The notes: generated by a model from the sequence alone, not told the origin. Positions 26,598 through 39,198 are shown, counted from the stretch's first letter. The stretch is 64,000 nucleotides of DNA from Ruegeria sp. SCSIO 43209 (GCF_019904295.1 NZ_CP065359.1:521001-585000); one strand, 5' to 3'. Made by a program: numbers and translations.

Positions 26598-27707
26598 TTA
26601 CGAGGCTCGGGCTTTTGCCAGGGCCGTGGGCAGAGCAGCTTCAAACGCCGTCATTTCCACCTCACCTCCGCAGCTGACCCGAATGCACCGGTTCTGGGGC
26701 GCGGCAAATGGCATCCGCACGAACACGCCTTGTTCAACGAGCGTGTCCAACACGGCCTTGGCAAACACCCCATCGCGCCCACAATCAATCGCCACAAAGT
26801 TTGTCGCAGACGGCAAAGGCAGCAGACCATTCGACCGTGAAATCTCTTCGATGCGGTTCCGGGACCCGGCAATCCTTTGCTGCACATGCGTCAGCCAATC
26901 TTCATCTTTTAGCGCGGCCAATGCCCCTGCCTGCGCGGCTCGGTTCATGCCGAAATGGTTGCGCACTTTGTTGAAGCTCGCAATCAACTCGGATGAGCCG
27001 ATAGCATAGCCTACCCGCGCCCCGGCCATGCCATAAACCTTGGAAAACGTTCGCATCCGGATCACACGTGAATCATCAGCAGCGACAGGTGCAGCGGTCC
27101 CCTCGGGCGCGCATTCGACATATGCCTCGTCAAGAACCACCAAACAGCCCTCTGGCAAAGCCTCCAGAGCGGACACGATATCCTTACCTGCATGCCATGT
27201 TCCCATCGGGTTGTCCGGGTTGGCCAGATAGACCAACTTGGCGTCTACCTCCGCCGCTTTGGCGAACAGCGCCGTCGGGTCCTCGTGATCGTCGTGGTAG
27301 GGGACCTTGTGCAATACCCCACCAAACCCGGCCACGTGGTAATTGAAAGTCGGATAAGCTCCATCCGAAGTCACAACTGCATCGCCGTGACCAACCAGCA
27401 GGCGCACCAGATAGCCCAGCAACCCGTCAATGCCTTCGCCAACCACGATGTTTTCAGGCGCGACCCCATGATGTACCGCCAGCGCATGGCGTAGTTCGTA
27501 ATTCTCGGGATCGCCATACATCCATATCTCGCCCGCGGCCCGTTGCATTGCATCGATGGCGCGCGGGGACGGGCCAAACACGCTTTCATTCGCACCGATC
27601 CGGGCCACGAAGGGCGCGCCACGTTGGCGCTCCTGCGTTTCGGGGCCGACAAAAGGCACGGTCGCGGGCAGCGTGAGGGCAAGCGGGGTATAACGAGGAC
27701 CAGTCAT
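26598..27707 (-). CDS. Class I/II PLP aminotransferase, HisC-like
   Basis: A 369-residue fold-type I aminotransferase. The start at 27707 gives MTGPRYTPLALTLPATVPFV; the open frame upstream to 27896 runs into the divergent crotonase start and is not used. Landmarks are ANESVFGP, VYLANPDNPMGTW and the PLP lysine in RTFSKVYGMAGARVGYAIG. This is the HisC-like group, which also holds aromatic and other aminotransferases. No his genes are nearby, so a histidinol-phosphate role is uncertain. It is divergent from the crotonase gene. Confidence 0.85.
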   Translation of the reverse strand: MTGPRYTPLALTLPATVPFVGPETQERQRGAPFVARIGANESVFGPSPRAIDAMQRAAGEIWMYGDPENYELRHALAVHHGVAPENIVVGEGIDGLLGYLVRLLVGHGDAVVTSDGAYPTFNYHVAGFGGVLHKVPYHDDHEDPTALFAKAAEVDAKLVYLANPDNPMGTWHAGKDIVSALEALPEGCLVVLDEAYVECAPEGTAAPVAADDSRVIRMRTFSKVYGMAGARVGYAIGSSELIASFNKVRNHFGMNRAAQAGALAALKDEDWLTHVQQRIAGSRNRIEEISRSNGLLPLPSATNFVAIDCGRDGVFAKAVLDTLVEQGVFVRMPFAAPQNRCIRVSCGGEVEMTAFEAALPTALAKARAS

Positions 27708-27856
27708 GGCCGCAGATAAGCGCAACCGATCAGGCGGGGCAAGCCTTGCCAGAAGTTCAAAGGAGGCTTCGGATGCGCGGTTTGCCCTGACGTCGCTGTG
27801 GTGCTGCTGGCGTCTTGCTGGCATGTTTATACAGCAAATCACGCCCCGGAGGTCCC

Positions 27857-28639
27857 ATGTCCCGCGTATCCATCGAATACAAAGACCACATCGCACGTGT
27901 CACGCTGACCCGTGGCGACAAGATGAACGCGCTGGACGATGCGATGATCAAGGCGATCCTTTCGGCCGGTCAAGAGGTCGCCGCAGCCGACATCCGCGCC
28001 GTGGTGCTATCGGGGGAAGGCAAAAGCTTTTGCGCTGGGCTCGATATGGCCAGCTTTGCCAGCATGGCGCACACAGACCCAACCGAATGGCTGATGACCC
28101 GCAGCCACGAAGATGCCAACGAAATGCAGGAACTTGCCTTGATCTGGCGGCGCGTCCCGGTGCCGGTGATCTGCGCTATTCAAGGCGTCGCCTATGGCGG
28201 TGGGCTACAGATCGCGCTGGGTGCCGACATCCGCATCGCGCATCCCGAAGCCAAGCTGGCAGTGATGGAGATGAAATGGGGCATTATCCCCGACATGGGC
28301 GGCATGGTTCTGCTGCCAGAGCTCGTGCGCTCGGACGTGCTGCGCCTGCTGACCTATACCGCCCGCCCTATCGGTGCGCCACAGGCGGCAGATTGGGGGC
28401 TTGTTACCAAACTGTCGGATGATCCCCTGACCGAAGCGCTGGCGCTGGCCGAGGACATCGCGGGTAAAAGCCCGTCCGCCATCCGCGCCGCCAAACGGTT
28501 GATTGATGTGGCAGAAACCCGTGACCGTGCTGATGTTCTGTTGGCCGAATCTACCGAACAGGTCGACCTGATCGGTAAGTCGGATCAAATGGAAGTTGTC
28601 ATGGCACAGATGCAGGGCCGAAAGCCCGAGTTCAAATGA
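27857..28639 (+). CDS. Crotonase/enoyl-CoA hydratase family protein
   Basis: A 260-residue crotonase-fold protein. The ATG at 27857 has a strong GGAGGT ribosome site and gives MSRVSIEYKDHIARVTLTRG. The oxyanion-hole and CoA-binding elements are GKSFCAGLDM and AIQGVAYGGGLQIALGADIR, and a further conserved stretch is MEMKWGIIPDMGGM. Activity may be hydratase, isomerase or another reaction of the superfamily. The acidic residues cannot be ranked without alignment. It ends adjacent to the convergent DUF1992 gene. Confidence 0.87.
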   Translation: MSRVSIEYKDHIARVTLTRGDKMNALDDAMIKAILSAGQEVAAADIRAVVLSGEGKSFCAGLDMASFASMAHTDPTEWLMTRSHEDANEMQELALIWRRVPVPVICAIQGVAYGGGLQIALGADIRIAHPEAKLAVMEMKWGIIPDMGGMVLLPELVRSDVLRLLTYTARPIGAPQAADWGLVTKLSDDPLTEALALAEDIAGKSPSAIRAAKRLIDVAETRDRADVLLAESTEQVDLIGKSDQMEVVMAQMQGRKPEFK

Positions 28640-28972
28640 TCACCGCATGAATGCGCGCCGTGCATCGCGGGCCATGTTGTATCGCATCTCAAGATCAGCA
28701 ATCTTTTTCATTGCTGCCCTGCGGTCCTGATTGTCAGTCAGCGCTGCAAACTCCTTGCGGGCGGCGTCGAGCTGTTTCTTGATGTCGAACTCCTCGGGCA
28801 GAACTCCGGCCTGCGCCATTATCCGATGACCCGCAGCAATGACGGGATCGCCTTGTGCCTCGCCCGAGCGGTCGGGTAACGGGGCACCTTCGCCTTCAAG
28901 ACCCTGCAGTTGGCCTTCGGCCTGCGCCTTTTTGATCTGGCGTTCAATCAGTTTTCCAAGCGATCCGAACAT
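28640..28972 (-). CDS. DUF1992 (DnaJC28-type conserved domain) protein
   Basis: A 110-residue protein made of the DUF1992 domain found in DnaJ homologue subfamily C member 28. The opening SLGKLIERQIKKAQAEGQLQ and the following LEGEGAPLP are the family signature, with a helical C-terminus. There is no J domain. Its function is unknown. It lies between the convergent crotonase gene (adjacent stops) and the BenE gene, which ends 39 bases... upstream of its region on the same strand. Confidence 0.85.
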   Translation of the reverse strand: MFGSLGKLIERQIKKAQAEGQLQGLEGEGAPLPDRSGEAQGDPVIAAGHRIMAQAGVLPEEFDIKKQLDAARKEFAALTDNQDRRAAMKKIADLEMRYNMARDARRAFMR

Positions 28973-29011
28973 GCACTTATTTTACCGCCTGAGGGGTTCT
29001 GATGAAAGGGC

Positions 29012-30172
29012 TCAGCGCACTCGGTTTGTTGCCAGATATGCGATACCCCCAGCCAACAGCCCCCAGACTGCCGCGCCCAACCCAAAAACCGTTATTCCAG
29101 AGGCTGTGATGGCCAGTGTCAAAATAGCCGCTTCGCGCTCGACAGGGACGTCCAGTGCGGCATGCATGGCATTGGCCAGGACCCCGATCAGGGCCACACC
29201 TGCCAGAGTGCCCATAAGCAGCGGGTCGGCATAGGCGGCAAAACTGGTGATCGCCACGGCAAAGATACCGAAGAGGCAGTAGAACACGCCCCCCATGATT
29301 GCCGACCAATTACGCTGCGCCGGATCGGGGTGGCTTTCCTCGTTGGAACACATCGCTGCGGTGATTGCGGCCAGGCAGGTTGCAGGCGCCCCGAAAGGGG
29401 CCGAAAGCATGCTTGCGCCACCGACGGATGAAAACAACCGGCCGGGAACAGGATCAAAGCCAAAGCTGCGCATCACCGCGACGCCGGGGATATTCTGTGT
29501 CGGCATCGTGACGATAAACAGCGGTACGCCGATCCCGATGGCCGACGCGACCGAGAATGATGGCATGGTCCAGATCGGAGCCGCGATCAAACGATCCGGC
29601 ATCAATTGGGCATCTCCTGCGTTCAGCGACACAATGATAGCCGCCGCGACCACAGCTGCCGGAACCGCGATCAACCGATTGAAACGGCCCGCGACAAACC
29701 ACGTCAGGATCACCGGCAACGCCTGCCATGGAATCTCGACCGCCGCCTGGAAGGGCACAAGGCATAGTGGCAAGAGCACGCCTGCCAGCATTGCTTGCGC
29801 CAGTGTTGTGGGAATTGCTGCTGCCAACCGTCCCAGCGGCTTCCACAGCCCTGCCAGAACCGTTAATGCTCCGGCGCACAGGAACGCACCAATCGCGCCT
29901 GAAAATCCCTCGACCGGGGTGGCCGAGACGGCTAACAGAGCGGCCCCCGGGGTCGACCACGCAACGCTGATCGGCATTTTGTACCGCAGGCTGAGGACGA
30001 TGGCTGCAAGCCCCATGGCAATCGCCGCACTCATCAGACCCGAGGCGGCTTCCTGCGATGAAGCTCCCATTGCGCCCAACCCTTGCAATACGATGGGAAA
30101 CGAGCTGAAGAACCCGACAATGGCCACAACCAACCCGGTTGAGACGGTCTGCATCGGAGGGAAAGATCGCAT
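29012..30172 (-). CDS. BenE-family transporter
   Basis: A 386-residue inner-membrane protein of the benzoate/H+ symporter family. It has about 11-12 hydrophobic segments with a xanthine-permease-like repeat; PTQNIPGVAVMRSFGF and GAPATCLAAITAAMCSNEE are typical BenE stretches. BenE in Acinetobacter imports benzoate, but here no benzoate-degradation genes are nearby, so the substrate is open. The start at 30172 is the longest with an AGG run upstream; M7 (30154) is a possible alternative. It is on the same strand as valS upstream. Confidence 0.85.
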   Translation of the reverse strand: MRSFPPMQTVSTGLVVAIVGFFSSFPIVLQGLGAMGASSQEAASGLMSAAIAMGLAAIVLSLRYKMPISVAWSTPGAALLAVSATPVEGFSGAIGAFLCAGALTVLAGLWKPLGRLAAAIPTTLAQAMLAGVLLPLCLVPFQAAVEIPWQALPVILTWFVAGRFNRLIAVPAAVVAAAIIVSLNAGDAQLMPDRLIAAPIWTMPSFSVASAIGIGVPLFIVTMPTQNIPGVAVMRSFGFDPVPGRLFSSVGGASMLSAPFGAPATCLAAITAAMCSNEESHPDPAQRNWSAIMGGVFYCLFGIFAVAITSFAAYADPLLMGTLAGVALIGVLANAMHAALDVPVEREAAILTLAITASGITVFGLGAAVWGLLAGGIAYLATNRVR

Positions 30173-30258
30173 CGTCAGTGCCTCGCCAGGTTGTGTCGCC
30201 GAAGTGCTAACAAGCGGGGCGTGGCGTGAACAAGGGGAAAGCTCTGAGGGTAAAGAAA

Positions 30259-30287
30259 AACCTCACCGCCGGTTGGGTGGTGAGGTT
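30259..30287 (-). terminator. Rho-independent terminator of valS
   Basis: Read on the minus strand, AACCTCACC pairs with GGTGAGGTT (9 bp) and is followed by a T-run (TTTTTCTTT). It lies 32 bases downstream of the valS stop and separates valS from the BenE gene. Confidence 0.85.
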
Positions 30288-30318
30288 CGATTTCAATATA
30301 TCAGCAGCAGGAAAAAGA

Positions 30319-33480
<3,162 letters not shown>

Positions 33481-33573
33481 GGGATGCGTCCTGCGTCGTC
33501 TATCTTGGGTCAGCGCCTGCAATAGCGAATGGACGCAGGAAGGGGAAGGCCTTGCGCGGCGGTCCTGCGCTGA

Positions 33574-34473
33574 TCAGCCGGGATTTGACGGAGCGGGCGC
33601 GTAAAGATCCAGCTTTTCGCTGGCACCTTGTCCCATCGCCTTGGCCTGATCGCTGCGGATTTGTGCGTGCAGGTCCAGCGCCTCGGGCGCAAACAGCTCG
33701 GTTGGCTCAGGGATATGGATGAAATTTCCCACCCGATCCTCGCCCCGCGCCAGAATGGCATAGTCGCGATCCGCCACTTTCTGCTGCGCATTGGGGTTGA
33801 GATAGCGGATGGCGAGGCCAATTCGACGATCATCCGACACGTTCGGCCCTGACCCGTGAATGGTCAGACCGTGATGCAGCGACATCTGGCCGGGCTGCAG
33901 CTCGATATGGGTTTTGTCTTCCTCTGTGACATCGACCGCCACCTCTTGCCCACGCGACAGCAGGTTGTTGTCGGAAAACGTATCATTATGCGGCAGGATC
34001 GGGTTCTTGTGGCTGGCCTTCACGAAATCCATGCAGCCACTTTCAACCGTCGCAGGGGACAGGGCGATCCAGGCGGTCAACTGGTCCGAGGTTTCACCCA
34101 TACCCCAATATGTCAGGTCCTGATGCATGCCCACCACTTGCGTCGTGCGCGGTTCCTTGATGAACAGCTCAGCTGACCACAGCAGCAGGTCTGGGCCCAA
34201 AACACCTTCGACAACGTCCAAAACGCGCGGATCCAACGCGATGCGAGTGGCAAATGGCATCACCACATGCGCGTTGATGCGTTTGTACATGTTCAAGGGT
34301 AGCGGCAGGTCAGCCTCGCGCCAGCTGGCCTCGACATCTTCCAACTCGGCACGGTACCCGGCGGCTTCTGCGGCAGAGAACACGGGGATCGGAAATATAA
34401 ACCCATCATCCCAATAGGCCTCGGCACTTTGGCTGTCCAATCGGCCATTCGTCAGCTTGATTTCTTTGGGCAT
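33574..34473 (-). CDS. Phytanoyl-CoA dioxygenase (PhyH) family protein
   Basis: A 299-residue Fe(II)/2-oxoglutarate oxygenase of the PhyH family. The ATG at 34473 has GGAGG at good spacing; the open frame is 4 codons longer. The metal triad appears as HQD in GMHQDLTYWGMG and the distal His in LHHGLTIHGSGPN, with an Arg (DDRRIGLAIRY) placed to bind 2-oxoglutarate. Family members hydroxylate acyl-CoAs, ectoine and many small molecules. No ectoine or lipid cluster is adjacent. The substrate is unknown. Confidence 0.86.
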   Translation of the reverse strand: MPKEIKLTNGRLDSQSAEAYWDDGFIFPIPVFSAAEAAGYRAELEDVEASWREADLPLPLNMYKRINAHVVMPFATRIALDPRVLDVVEGVLGPDLLLWSAELFIKEPRTTQVVGMHQDLTYWGMGETSDQLTAWIALSPATVESGCMDFVKASHKNPILPHNDTFSDNNLLSRGQEVAVDVTEEDKTHIELQPGQMSLHHGLTIHGSGPNVSDDRRIGLAIRYLNPNAQQKVADRDYAILARGEDRVGNFIHIPEPTELFAPEALDLHAQIRSDQAKAMGQGASEKLDLYAPAPSNPG

Positions 34474-34650
34474 GGAAACCTCCACTCGACTGAGTTTAGG
34501 TTCAGCCTAGGCGCGGCCCAGATCGGCGCGCAACGCTGTTTCTAGACATGAATGTCGCTTTCAGACCGTGCGGAGTTAATTTTCTCAGCCACTGGACAAG
34601 GTCCTGCTTCACGCTAGGGTCGCGCATTCAGGCAGCCAGAGGATCATCCC

Positions 34651-36942
34651 ATGGAAAAATTCGGCAAAAGCCAGCCCATCAAACGGACCGAGGACCAGCG
34701 GTTTCTGACCGGGCAGGGGCAATACATGGACGATTCTGTGCCCGAGAATGCGCTGTTCGCAGCATTCTTTCGCAGCCCGGTGGCGCATGCCACGATCACG
34801 TCGCTGGACCTTGAAGATGCACGTACAGCGGATGGGGTGCGCTTGGTCATGACGCTGGAAGATCTGACTGCTGCCGGGATCGATACGGTGATGAACGCGA
34901 CTACAGTCGCCAACCGCGACGGCAGTCAAGGCGCTGCGTCCGAGCGGAACATGCTGGCCAAGGACCGCGTGCGTTTCGTCGGAGAACCCGTTGCGGTCGT
35001 CATTGCCGACTCGTTGTTACAGGCCCGCGATGCAGCCGAATTGATCTGGATGGAAACCGAGGACCTGCCGGTCAAGACGGATGTCGCTGCGGGTGGGGAA
35101 CCTTTGCATCCACAAGCCCCCAACAACCGCGCCTTTAACTGGGGCTTGGGTGATGAGAAGGCGACCAATGCCGCCTTTCATGCAGCGGCGCGCACCGTCG
35201 CGCTGAACGTGCATGACAACCGGGTCATCGTGAGCTCGATCGAACCGCGTGGCTGTCAGGCCGATTGGTCGGATGGCCGTATGCATTTCTCATATGGCGG
35301 GCAGGGTGTCTGGGGGATGAAAGCGCAACTGGCACAAAAGCTGAAACTGGACCCCGAGGCGATCCGCGTCACTACGCCAGATGTCGGCGGCGGATTTGGT
35401 ATGAAGGCGATGCCTTATCCCGAATATTTCACCGTTGCTGTTGCTGCCATGAAACTGGGCCAGCCGGTGCACTGGATGTCGGACCGGTCCGAAGCGATGT
35501 TGTCCGATCACCACGGCCGCGACCTGACCTCACTGGCGGAGCTCGCCTTTGATGCCGATCACAAGATCACTGCTTACCGGGTCCACAGCAAGATCAACCT
35601 TGGCGCTTATAACAGCCATTTCGCGCAGGCGATCCAGACCAGCCTGTTCAGTAAGGTTTTGATGGGTGTCTACGATGTTCAGACCACCTACTTGCGGGTC
35701 GAAGGATTCTTCACCAACACCACGCAGGTCGACGCCTATCGCGGTGCCGGGCGACCCGAGGCGATCTATGTGCTGGAACGCGTCATGGACCGTGCTGCGC
35801 GTGAGTTGGGGATTGATCCGTGGGAGTTACGGCGCAAGAATTTCATCCGACCCGAAGCTTTCCCCTATAAGACCGCAACCGGCGAAACCTATGATGTGGG
35901 TGAGTTCGACATGGTCCTCAGCCGCGCCGCCGAACAGACTACGGGCTTTGAGGCCCGCAAGGCGGCGGATGCCGAAAACGGTCTGATCCGGGGGCAGGGG
36001 CTTTGTTACTATATCGAAAGTATTTTGGGAGACCCTTCCGAAGGCGCGAAGATCGAGTTTTGCGAGGACGGAACGGTGAACCTCTATGTCGGCACTCAGT
36101 CCAATGGGCAAGGGCACGAGACCGTCTATGCCCAGTTCCTTTCGGACCAGACAGGGATTCCTTCGCACCTGATCAATGTTGTGCAAGGCGACACGGACAG
36201 GCTGGCGCAGGGCGGCGGGACTGGCGGTTCACGCTCGGTCACGACCCAAAGCAACGCGACACTGGTCACAGTTGATACGATGATCGCCGCATTCACGCCC
36301 TATCTTGCGGATAAGATGGGGGTCGAGGAAAGCGATGTGACCTTCGACCATGAAACCTTCCGCGCGCCGGGGTCCAACCTGACCCCCACGCTGACCGAGG
36401 CGGCCGAGATGGCGCGCGCGGACGGACGCACGGATCTGTTGCATCACGAAGCCCGCGCCACGCTAGATGCACGCAGCTATCCCAATGGTGCACATGTTGC
36501 CGAAGTCGTTATCGATTCTTTCACTGGTGAAACATGGGTCGACCGCTACACGGTGGTGGATGATTTCGGCAATCTTATCAACCCGATGCTGGCCGAGGGG
36601 CAGGTGCATGGCGGCGTAGTGCAGGGTATCGGCCAAGCACTGACCGAGCATGTTGTTCATGATGCCGAGGGGCAACTGCTCACGGCTTCGTTCATGGACT
36701 ACGCCTTGCCCCGCGCTGCTGAGATACCCATGATAGAGTTTACCTCGGCGCCGGTTCCGTCAACCGCCAACCCGATGGGGATGAAAGGCTGTGGCGAGGC
36801 AGGCACCGTGGGCGCACTGGCCGCAGTGGCGAACGCGGTACAGGATGCGCTCTGGGATCACGGGGTGCGGCAGGCGGATATGCCTTTCACACCTCACAAA
36901 GTTTGGGAATTGTTGACGCATGGTTCTGTCGCGGCTGAGTAG
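34651..36942 (+). CDS. Xanthine dehydrogenase-family Mo-binding large subunit (CoxL form II-like)
   Basis: A 763-residue molybdenum hydroxylase large subunit. The N-terminal a/b-hammerhead domain (QPIKRTEDQRFLTGQGQYMD) is followed by the cofactor-binding domain, with VDAYRGAGRPEAIYV in place of the form I CO-dehydrogenase AYxCSFR motif. The C-terminal GMKGCGEAGTVGALAAVANA carries the probable catalytic Glu. This is the form II / unknown-substrate branch. Normally small (2Fe-2S) and medium (FAD) subunits are adjacent; neither is seen within the window, so electron transfer partners must come from elsewhere. Confidence 0.88.
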   Translation: MEKFGKSQPIKRTEDQRFLTGQGQYMDDSVPENALFAAFFRSPVAHATITSLDLEDARTADGVRLVMTLEDLTAAGIDTVMNATTVANRDGSQGAASERNMLAKDRVRFVGEPVAVVIADSLLQARDAAELIWMETEDLPVKTDVAAGGEPLHPQAPNNRAFNWGLGDEKATNAAFHAAARTVALNVHDNRVIVSSIEPRGCQADWSDGRMHFSYGGQGVWGMKAQLAQKLKLDPEAIRVTTPDVGGGFGMKAMPYPEYFTVAVAAMKLGQPVHWMSDRSEAMLSDHHGRDLTSLAELAFDADHKITAYRVHSKINLGAYNSHFAQAIQTSLFSKVLMGVYDVQTTYLRVEGFFTNTTQVDAYRGAGRPEAIYVLERVMDRAARELGIDPWELRRKNFIRPEAFPYKTATGETYDVGEFDMVLSRAAEQTTGFEARKAADAENGLIRGQGLCYYIESILGDPSEGAKIEFCEDGTVNLYVGTQSNGQGHETVYAQFLSDQTGIPSHLINVVQGDTDRLAQGGGTGGSRSVTTQSNATLVTVDTMIAAFTPYLADKMGVEESDVTFDHETFRAPGSNLTPTLTEAAEMARADGRTDLLHHEARATLDARSYPNGAHVAEVVIDSFTGETWVDRYTVVDDFGNLINPMLAEGQVHGGVVQGIGQALTEHVVHDAEGQLLTASFMDYALPRAAEIPMIEFTSAPVPSTANPMGMKGCGEAGTVGALAAVANAVQDALWDHGVRQADMPFTPHKVWELLTHGSVAAE

Positions 36943-37996
36943 AAAGGTACTGGGATGGCTCGGACGGCCTCTGCGGTCCGAGCACTCGGCCGAAACGCGC
37001 CACCGCGAACCTGTCAGCCATGTCATCATTCTTGACGGTACCATGTCGACGCTGGAAGCAGGGCGGGAAACCCACGCGGGCCAGACTCTGCGCCTGTGCT
37101 GCGAGATGGGCAGCCAGGTTTCGGTTTTCTACGAATCCGGCGTGCAGTGGGAAAGCTGGAAGTCGACTATGGACGTGATGATGGGGCGGGGTATCAACCG
37201 TCAGATTCGTCGGGCCTATGGTTATTTGGCTTCGCGTTACAAACCCGGTGATAAGATCTTTTTCATCGGCTATTCACGCGGCGCATACGGGGTCCGCAGC
37301 CTTGCGGGCGTGATCGATGCTATCGGGTTGCTCAAGGCCGAACACGCCACTGTCCGCAATATCAAACAGGCCTATCGACACTATGAATGTAACGCCAATG
37401 GCGAAGCGGCGGCGGTCTTTCGTCGGGAGTTCTGTCACGAGGATGTCGCCATCGAGATGGTCGGCGTCTGGGACACGGTCAAGGCGCTGGGCCTGCGCCT
37501 TCCGCTGCTCTGGCGCTGGGCCGAGGAACGCCATGCCTTCCACAACCACCAGCTTGGCCCTGCCACCCGCCACGGCTATCACGCCATGGCGCTGGACGAG
37601 ACCCGCGAGGTGTTCGAGCCGGTGCTGTGGAAATGCACGCCTGACTTCAAAGGCCATATCGAGCAGGTTTGGTTCCGCGGCACCCACGGCGATGTTGGCG
37701 GCCAGCTGAACGGGTTCGAAGAGGCCCGCCCCCTCAGCAACATCTCCCTGATCTGGATGCTCGACAAGGCCGAGCTGCACGGCCTGCCCCTGCCCGAAGG
37801 TTGGCGCGACCGTTTCCCTACCGATCCGCATGCGCAATCCGTGGGCACCTGGCGTGGCTGGGGTAAGATTTTCCTGCTGCGCAAGCATCGCAAAGTAGGG
37901 CGTGACCGGTCAGAGAAACTGCATGTCTCGGTTTCGCCTGAGGAACTACCCCGATGGGTGCCGATGCCAAATCTGCCTTCGCATCCGGCGCAGTAA
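36920..37996 (+). CDS. DUF2235 alpha/beta hydrolase
   Basis: A 358-residue member of DUF2235, a group that includes type VI secretion phospholipase effectors (Tle1-like). The nucleophile elbow is FFIGYSRGAYGVRSLAG (GxSxG), and the C-terminal EQVWFRGTHGDVGGQ supplies the family's acidic/His region. The ATG at 36920 lies 23 bases inside the end of the CoxL-like gene, so it is probably co-translated. No T6SS genes are near, and no signal peptide is seen. It may be a cytoplasmic lipase/esterase rather than an effector. Confidence 0.8.
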   Translation: MVLSRLSRKVLGWLGRPLRSEHSAETRHREPVSHVIILDGTMSTLEAGRETHAGQTLRLCCEMGSQVSVFYESGVQWESWKSTMDVMMGRGINRQIRRAYGYLASRYKPGDKIFFIGYSRGAYGVRSLAGVIDAIGLLKAEHATVRNIKQAYRHYECNANGEAAAVFRREFCHEDVAIEMVGVWDTVKALGLRLPLLWRWAEERHAFHNHQLGPATRHGYHAMALDETREVFEPVLWKCTPDFKGHIEQVWFRGTHGDVGGQLNGFEEARPLSNISLIWMLDKAELHGLPLPEGWRDRFPTDPHAQSVGTWRGWGKIFLLRKHRKVGRDRSEKLHVSVSPEELPRWVPMPNLPSHPAQ

Positions 37997-38106
37997 CAGA
38001 AGCAACAGCTTGCCTTCCTATGAAAGTTGTATCAACAGCAGCCACAGCATTTCTGTCCCGTCAGTGCCGGGTGGACGTCTTAGCATCATCGAAAGACATG
38101 TGATTT

Positions 38107-39198
38107 ATGCCGGATCCATACTTTTCTGAGCTCAAATACTTAGGTGGCCCGACCCTGGATTTTATTGAGGTCGCGGTTGACGCTGGTACGGATGTCTCGG
38201 GGTTGGTCGTGACGATCTATTTGAGCAATGGCTCGATCCGAACCACCAATACTCTGGCCGGTATCACGCCGACAACGGTTGCCGGTCGCGATATCTATGT
38301 TATCGACACGACAAGTTCCGGGACATTTAACGGATTGGGTAAAACCAATGGTATCTCGCTCTCCGAAGGGACAACGGTTTATCAGTTTAATTCTTTCAGC
38401 GATCCTCCAAGTCCCGGCCCGATCACTGCGAACACTGGCCCGGCCAACGGTATGCAATCGACAGTCATCGGGCAGGCCGGCGCTGGCGATTCGCTGGTCT
38501 CGACCGACAATGGCGGCACATATACAGTCAATACCGATCCGACCCCGGGCAGCATCCCCTGTCTGACTGCGGGAACACTCGTATCCACTGATTTGGGTCC
38601 GGTGCCGGTAGAAGATCTGAAGCCTGGCCAGCTGCTTTTGCTGGCGCGGGGTGGCAACCAGCCTTTGCTGCAGATCTTGCGCCGTTCACTCACTGCGCGC
38701 GAGTTGCGCCGCAATCCGAAACTTTATCCAGTGCGAATTTGCGCGGGCGCACTTGGACAAGGCCTGCCCCGACGTGATCTGCTTGTCTCGCGTCAGCATC
38801 GCATGCTGGTGTCCTCGGCGATTGTGAAACGCATGTTCGGTCGTTCTGAGGTTCTGGTCGCCGCGATAAGGCTGACCGATCTGCCGGGGATTTATGTCGA
38901 TGAAACCGTAGACAGCGTCACGTATTTCCATCTGGTCCTGGCGACGCACGAAGTGATTATCGCCGAGGGTGCCCCGACCGAAAGCTTGCTGATAGGACAG
39001 GAAGCGTTGAATTCACTCCCTCCTGCAATGGTCGAGGAACTTACTGTATTGTTTTCGGGCATTTCGACCGGGGGCCTCTCGGATACCAGTTATCTGGTGC
39101 CGGACAACGCGCGTCAGAAACAGCTGGTGTCGCGCCACGCTCAACACGCCCGATCATTGCTATCCGACTATACGGAAAGCACCCGTTCCGCAGACTAA
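38107..39198 (+). CDS. Hint-domain protein 1
   Basis: A 363-residue protein. Residues 1-145 form a Thr/Gly-rich beta domain (ELKYLGGPTLDFIEV, then DVSGLVVTIYLSNG) that vaguely recalls a lamin-tail domain. A Hint (Hedgehog/intein) domain starts at Cys152 (PCLTAGTLVSTDLGPVPVED) and includes RRDLLVSRQHRML and VDETVDSVTYFHLVLATHEV. There is no signal peptide; a type I-exported or surface role is possible. A paralogue is at 53831-55024, with an unrelated N-terminus. Such proteins are common in roseobacters, but their target is not known. Confidence 0.82.
   Translation: MPDPYFSELKYLGGPTLDFIEVAVDAGTDVSGLVVTIYLSNGSIRTTNTLAGITPTTVAGRDIYVIDTTSSGTFNGLGKTNGISLSEGTTVYQFNSFSDPPSPGPITANTGPANGMQSTVIGQAGAGDSLVSTDNGGTYTVNTDPTPGSIPCLTAGTLVSTDLGPVPVEDLKPGQLLLLARGGNQPLLQILRRSLTARELRRNPKLYPVRICAGALGQGLPRRDLLVSRQHRMLVSSAIVKRMFGRSEVLVAAIRLTDLPGIYVDETVDSVTYFHLVLATHEVIIAEGAPTESLLIGQEALNSLPPAMVEELTVLFSGISTGGLSDTSYLVPDNARQKQLVSRHAQHARSLLSDYTESTRSAD

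Noticed and set aside
36920..37996. Type VI secretion effector locus
   Set aside because: DUF2235 alone is not enough; no VgrG, PAAR, immunity gene or T6SS component is in the window.
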